64,000 bases of DNA from assembly GCA_934717185.1 (NCBI GenBank), contig CAKUYQ010000015.1, positions 1-64,000 on the forward strand, read 5' to 3'. Every line of letters begins with the position of its first letter. Within the stretch, counting starts at the first letter, position 1. The notes beneath the pieces are model-generated. The model did no database searches. It was not told the origin of the DNA and was given only the letters and a program-made list of their open reading frames with translations. This document shows positions 61,723-64,000 of this stretch, one piece after another. Source of the stretch: an uncultured Bacteroidales bacterium. GTDB lineage: Bacteria; Bacteroidota; Bacteroidia; Bacteroidales; UBA932. A program made the translations under genes and the position numbers.

Positions 61723-62509
61723 TGGCAGTTACAATAACTACATCTTTACCGTTCCTGTTGGGAACAAGTTTTTTCTCTGTAATGTATGTATGTGAATGTC
61801 CGCCAATTATAATATCTATATCTTTGCTCTGCGCTGCTACCATATCGTCAGACGGAGCATGTTTTGAACCGCCATCGAATCCAAGATGTGACAACAGGAT
61901 TACAAGATCGCATTTCTCCTTTTTCTTTAGCTTGGAGGCAAGTTTGTTGACAACGTTGTATGGTTCAATATATTTTATTCCCTTTACATTCTTTGGGCTT
62001 ACCAACGACATTATATCTGTAAGCACACCTATCACACCTATCTTAAGCCCACCTTTCTCAATAACAGTATAAGGTTTAATAATTCCCTCCAAGGCTGTTC
62101 CGGTAAAATCGTAATTCGCACAGACAATTGGGAAAGAGGCCATTTTTGCCCTACGCGCAAGTTCTGCTGTACCATTGTCAAACTCATGGTTGCCTATTGT
62201 CGCTACATCATAACCGAGGGCATTCATAAGCTCTATCTCCACGTCACCCTTAAAAAGGGTAAAATATGGTGTACCCTGACTATAATCTCCTGCGTCCATA
62301 AGCAACACGTTAGGGTACTCTTTCCTTACCTTTTCTATATAGTTTTCTCTCCTTTCATATCCGCCAAGCCCCTTATTTTCACCTACAGTCTGAGGTTCAA
62401 TCTGGCTGTGGGTGTCGTTGGAATGAAGTATTACAAGATCTTGAGCATACAGCCCGCCTACCCCAAACAAAAAGGCAAGCAATAGAACAGTATATATTTT
62501 TTTATTCAT
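61676..62509 (-). CDS. 5'-nucleotidase / UDP-sugar hydrolase, catalytic (metallophosphatase) half
   Basis: A 277-residue exported protein. The signal peptide ends near LYAQD (residue 22). The calcineurin-like metal site is complete: DLVILHSNDTHS (about 24-35), DAGDYSQGTP near 71, IGNHEFDNG near 103 and IGGHSHTY near 235. It cleaves phosphate from nucleotides or UDP-sugars in the periplasm. The C-terminal substrate-binding domain, normally in the same polypeptide of about 550 residues, is encoded by the separate upstream gene at 62599-63396. A catalytic half without its binding half in cis is the notable feature. Confidence 0.88.
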   Translation of the reverse strand: MNKKIYTVLLLAFLFGVGGLYAQDLVILHSNDTHSQIEPQTVGENKGLGGYERRENYIEKVRKEYPNVLLMDAGDYSQGTPYFTLFKGDVEIELMNALGYDVATIGNHEFDNGTAELARRAKMASFPIVCANYDFTGTALEGIIKPYTVIEKGGLKIGVIGVLTDIMSLVSPKNVKGIKYIEPYNVVNKLASKLKKKEKCDLVILLSHLGFDGGSKHAPSDDMVAAQSKDIDIIIGGHSHTYITEKKLVPNRNGKDVVIVTANEKGNYVGKLDLYLQ

Positions 62510-62538
62510 AAATATTCAAATTACAATTAATATAACTA

Positions 62539-62567
62539 AGCGTTAGCTTTGGCTTTGGCTTTGGCTT
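62539..62567 (+). repeat. Hexamer array, locus 3
   Basis: AGCGTT-AGCTTT-GGCTTT-GGCTTT-GGCTT, in the 89-base gap between the two halves of the 5'-nucleotidase. No purine-rich tract is attached here. Confidence 0.65.
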
Positions 62568-62598
62568 ATTTTGACTATAAACTATAAACAATTAACTA

Positions 62599-63396
62599 CT
62601 ACTCTATCACAACTCTTCCGTCACAGTTTGAATCAACCAATTCACCTGCCGCCTCCTTCTCCTTAAAATACCTTATTACGGCATCTCTCATAACAATGTT
62701 GGTCTCTGTGACATTCTCACATTTCTGCAGCGCATACACCTTGTCGCCGCCGTTAAGCATAAAATCTATAGTTGCGAGTTTATAGATCTTCTCATCCTCA
62801 ACAGGTTGCCCTCCTATTGTAAGGTCATAACTCTTGTCTTTATGTATTATAAGTCTTACTCCCGACAAAACCTCCATTCTGTTGTTCTCTATAAACATCT
62901 CCACTATCTCCTTTATGTATTTACCCCTTATATCTATCACAACAAGTTTGTTGTCGAACGGATATACCGAGAATATATCAGATACGGTAACCGCCCCCGC
63001 CTTTATATCTGTCCTTATACCGCCAAAGTTTGTAAGGGCTAAATCTACATGGCCAAGTTGCTTGGATTGGAGATAGTTATCTGATATTTTGAACACAATG
63101 TCTGCTGTAAAATTAGATAGCGGACTCTCCGGAGCACTCTTTCTCAGCTCTTTTTTTGTATGTCCCACAACCATATCTAAAGAGTCTACAGAGGGTTTAT
63201 ACCTCTTTATTATGAGACTTGCAGCATTTTCTGCAGACGGATTCCAAGTTGAATCTATCTTCGTCTCGGACCACTCTATTCTTATCTCCCTGTTTCTCTT
63301 TTTCTTGCCGCGTGGTGCAGAGGCCGTTGCCTCATACGGCATTATGGCGGCAATTGCAAAAAGGGTGATTAAAAATATGTAACCAATCTTTTTCAT
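62599..63396 (-). CDS. 5'-nucleotidase C-terminal (substrate-binding) domain protein
   Basis: A 265-residue exported protein. A signal peptide (MKKIGYIFLITLFAIAAIMP, cleaved near ATASA) and a basic RGKKKRNRE segment precede a domain matching the C-terminal part of 5'-nucleotidases: ESPLSNFTADIVF, VDLALTNFGGIRTDIKAGAV (the NxGGIR nucleoside-binding motif, about 145-155), VYPFDNKLVVIDI and TIDFMLNGGDKVY. It has no metal-binding half. It should work together with the product of the next gene to form one active enzyme in the periplasm. It follows the ABC permease gene after 10 bases. Confidence 0.88.
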   Translation of the reverse strand: MKKIGYIFLITLFAIAAIMPYEATASAPRGKKKRNREIRIEWSETKIDSTWNPSAENAASLIIKRYKPSVDSLDMVVGHTKKELRKSAPESPLSNFTADIVFKISDNYLQSKQLGHVDLALTNFGGIRTDIKAGAVTVSDIFSVYPFDNKLVVIDIRGKYIKEIVEMFIENNRMEVLSGVRLIIHKDKSYDLTIGGQPVEDEKIYKLATIDFMLNGGDKVYALQKCENVTETNIVMRDAVIRYFKEKEAAGELVDSNCDGRVVIE

Positions 63397-63406
63397 ATTT
63401 AACCTG

Positions 63407-64000
63407 TTATCTGTTTCTCATCCATTTAAATAGTTCTTTCCATCCATTCTTCTTCCCATACATAAGAATACCTGTCCTGTATATTTTTGAGGAGAGATAT
63501 GCTATAAATACAAATGTAGCAATCAACACGCATACAGACACCGCCAATTCCCAAAAAGGTACGCCGTATGAAATTCTTGCCATCATTACCATTGGAGATG
63601 TAAACGGTATCATACTGCCCCAGAAAGAGAGTACACTGTCTGGATGCTGAAAAGTATGAAGCATTATAAACAGACCAACTATAAGCGGCAATGTTACCGG
63701 CAGAACCAATTGCTGCGTATCCGCCTCATTGTCGCAAGCCGCTCCAACCGCAGCAAACATACTTGCATACAGCAGATAACCAAGCACAAAATAGATGACA
63801 AACACCAATATAATCTGTACAAAGTTAACCTGGCTTATTGCATTGATATATGATTGTATACCATCCTCATCTGCGGGGATACTATCTGTTATGGCCTGTA
63901 TCTGGTCTCCTGCCACCGGATTGGACATTGCTAACTGAACCTGTTGCGACTGTGCACCGTCTCCTCCCGTTATGCCGGTTGCAGCTCCAAAACCAATAAC
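63407..64000 (-). CDS. ABC-2 type transporter permease, C-terminal part (cut by window end)
   Basis: At least 197 codons are open to the edge of the window: the frame runs without a stop from the end of the window into a Met at 63928, so the true start is beyond 64000. Four or more membrane helices are visible (IILVFVIYFVLGYLLYASMFAAV; LVLPVTLPLIVGLFIML; FWGSMIPFTSPMVMMARI; LAVSVCVLIATFVFIAYLSSKIYRTGIL). The pattern SxxFTSPMVMMxRI and ending YRTGILMYGKK is typical of NatB/YhaP-like ABC-2 permeases that export sodium, drugs or lipids. The substrate is unknown. Confidence 0.85.
   Translation of the reverse strand, partial: VIGFGAATGITGGDGAQSQQVQLAMSNPVAGDQIQAITDSIPADEDGIQSYINAISQVNFVQIILVFVIYFVLGYLLYASMFAAVGAACDNEADTQQLVLPVTLPLIVGLFIMLHTFQHPDSVLSFWGSMIPFTSPMVMMARISYGVPFWELAVSVCVLIATFVFIAYLSSKIYRTGILMYGKKNGWKELFKWMRNR

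Larger units (their letters stand above)
1735..62868. repeat. Dispersed 11-mer CTTCCCGACAA / TTGTCGGGAAG
   Basis: Exact copies seen by eye: CTTCCCGACAA at 1735, 3959, 10647, 15021, 16247, 30116, 32838, 42878, 43461 and 55974; TTGTCGGGAAG at 2604, 18971, 30128, 43438 and 52983. The 9-mer core TCCCGACAA (either strand) occurs also at 22437, 25562, 33510, 33611, 60893 and 62860. Close variants are at 39196, 50599, 52227 and 56472. Two inverted pairs form hairpins just after genes (30116-30138 and 43438-43471). Counts are from reading and should be checked by a search. Confidence 0.85.

Noticed and set aside
1..64000. CRISPR arrays, prophage or complete insertion sequences
   Set aside because: No regular repeat-spacer series, no transposase and no phage structural genes were seen; the tyrosine recombinase fits a housekeeping Xer protein.

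Overview
The window comes from a chromosome of a Bacteroidales-type anaerobe (phylum Bacteroidota). This rests on the gene content: DUF4493/PCMD lipoproteins, a TonB-dependent receptor with a carboxypeptidase-like N-terminal domain, a parA-parB-DUF5683-mltD cluster, a group B-like [FeFe]-hydrogenase and a two-subunit methylmalonyl-CoA mutase. It also rests on promoters of the Bacteroidota type (-7 box TAnnTTTG, sometimes with a TTTG or TTG at -33) and on the scarcity of Shine-Dalgarno sequences. I cannot name a species.

Layout, left to right. 1-7.2 kb: priA, tRNA-Phe, two envelope proteins of unknown function, and a LytTR regulator overlapping a membrane-anchored phosphodiester-glycosidase-like protein. 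7.4-9.8 kb: a toxin-antitoxin hot spot in which a HigB/HigA-ImmA module sits between two remnants of the same PIN-toxin tail. 10-17.8 kb: a small beta-barrel, a CNNM protein, a lipid kinase, then parA-parB-DUF5683-mltD. 17.9-25.3 kb: a helix-hairpin-helix barrel protein, purE, then hpt, adk, obgE, a PAP2 phosphatase and a lipoate ligase. 25.3-30.1 kb: hpf and a XerC/D-like recombinase, then three genes resembling pglC, pglD and pglE, then rpsU. 30.1-34.1 kb: a beta-helix lipoprotein and a TonB receptor. 34.6-40.9 kb: both mutase subunits and urocanate hydratase. 41-49.1 kb: an array of four related surface lipoproteins plus a barrel protein. 49.7-51.1 kb: the hydrogenase. 51.2-57.4 kb: metY-metX-thrA-asd, an aspartate-to-homocysteine operon. 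57.6-64 kb: an acyltransferase with parE, then an AraC/TPR regulator, a 5'-nucleotidase split into two genes, and an ABC permease cut by the window end.

The strongest observations lie outside the large genes. (1) The met operon is preceded by a 37-codon reading frame with six Met codons among its last fifteen, directly behind a promoter and ahead of a foldable RNA: a candidate methionine attenuator. (2) The 11-mer CTTCCCGACAA/TTGTCGGGAAG occurs 15 times by eye, against about 0.03 expected by chance, and twice as an inverted pair just after a gene, which is how DNA uptake sequences of Neisseria and Pasteurellaceae are organised. (3) Four copies of a MITE-like palindromic repeat (two of 159 bp, two of 106-108 bp with the same internal deletion) sit between genes, and two of them supply the stop codon of the preceding gene. 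(4) Three loci carry a hexamer array, two of them with a purine-rich tract.
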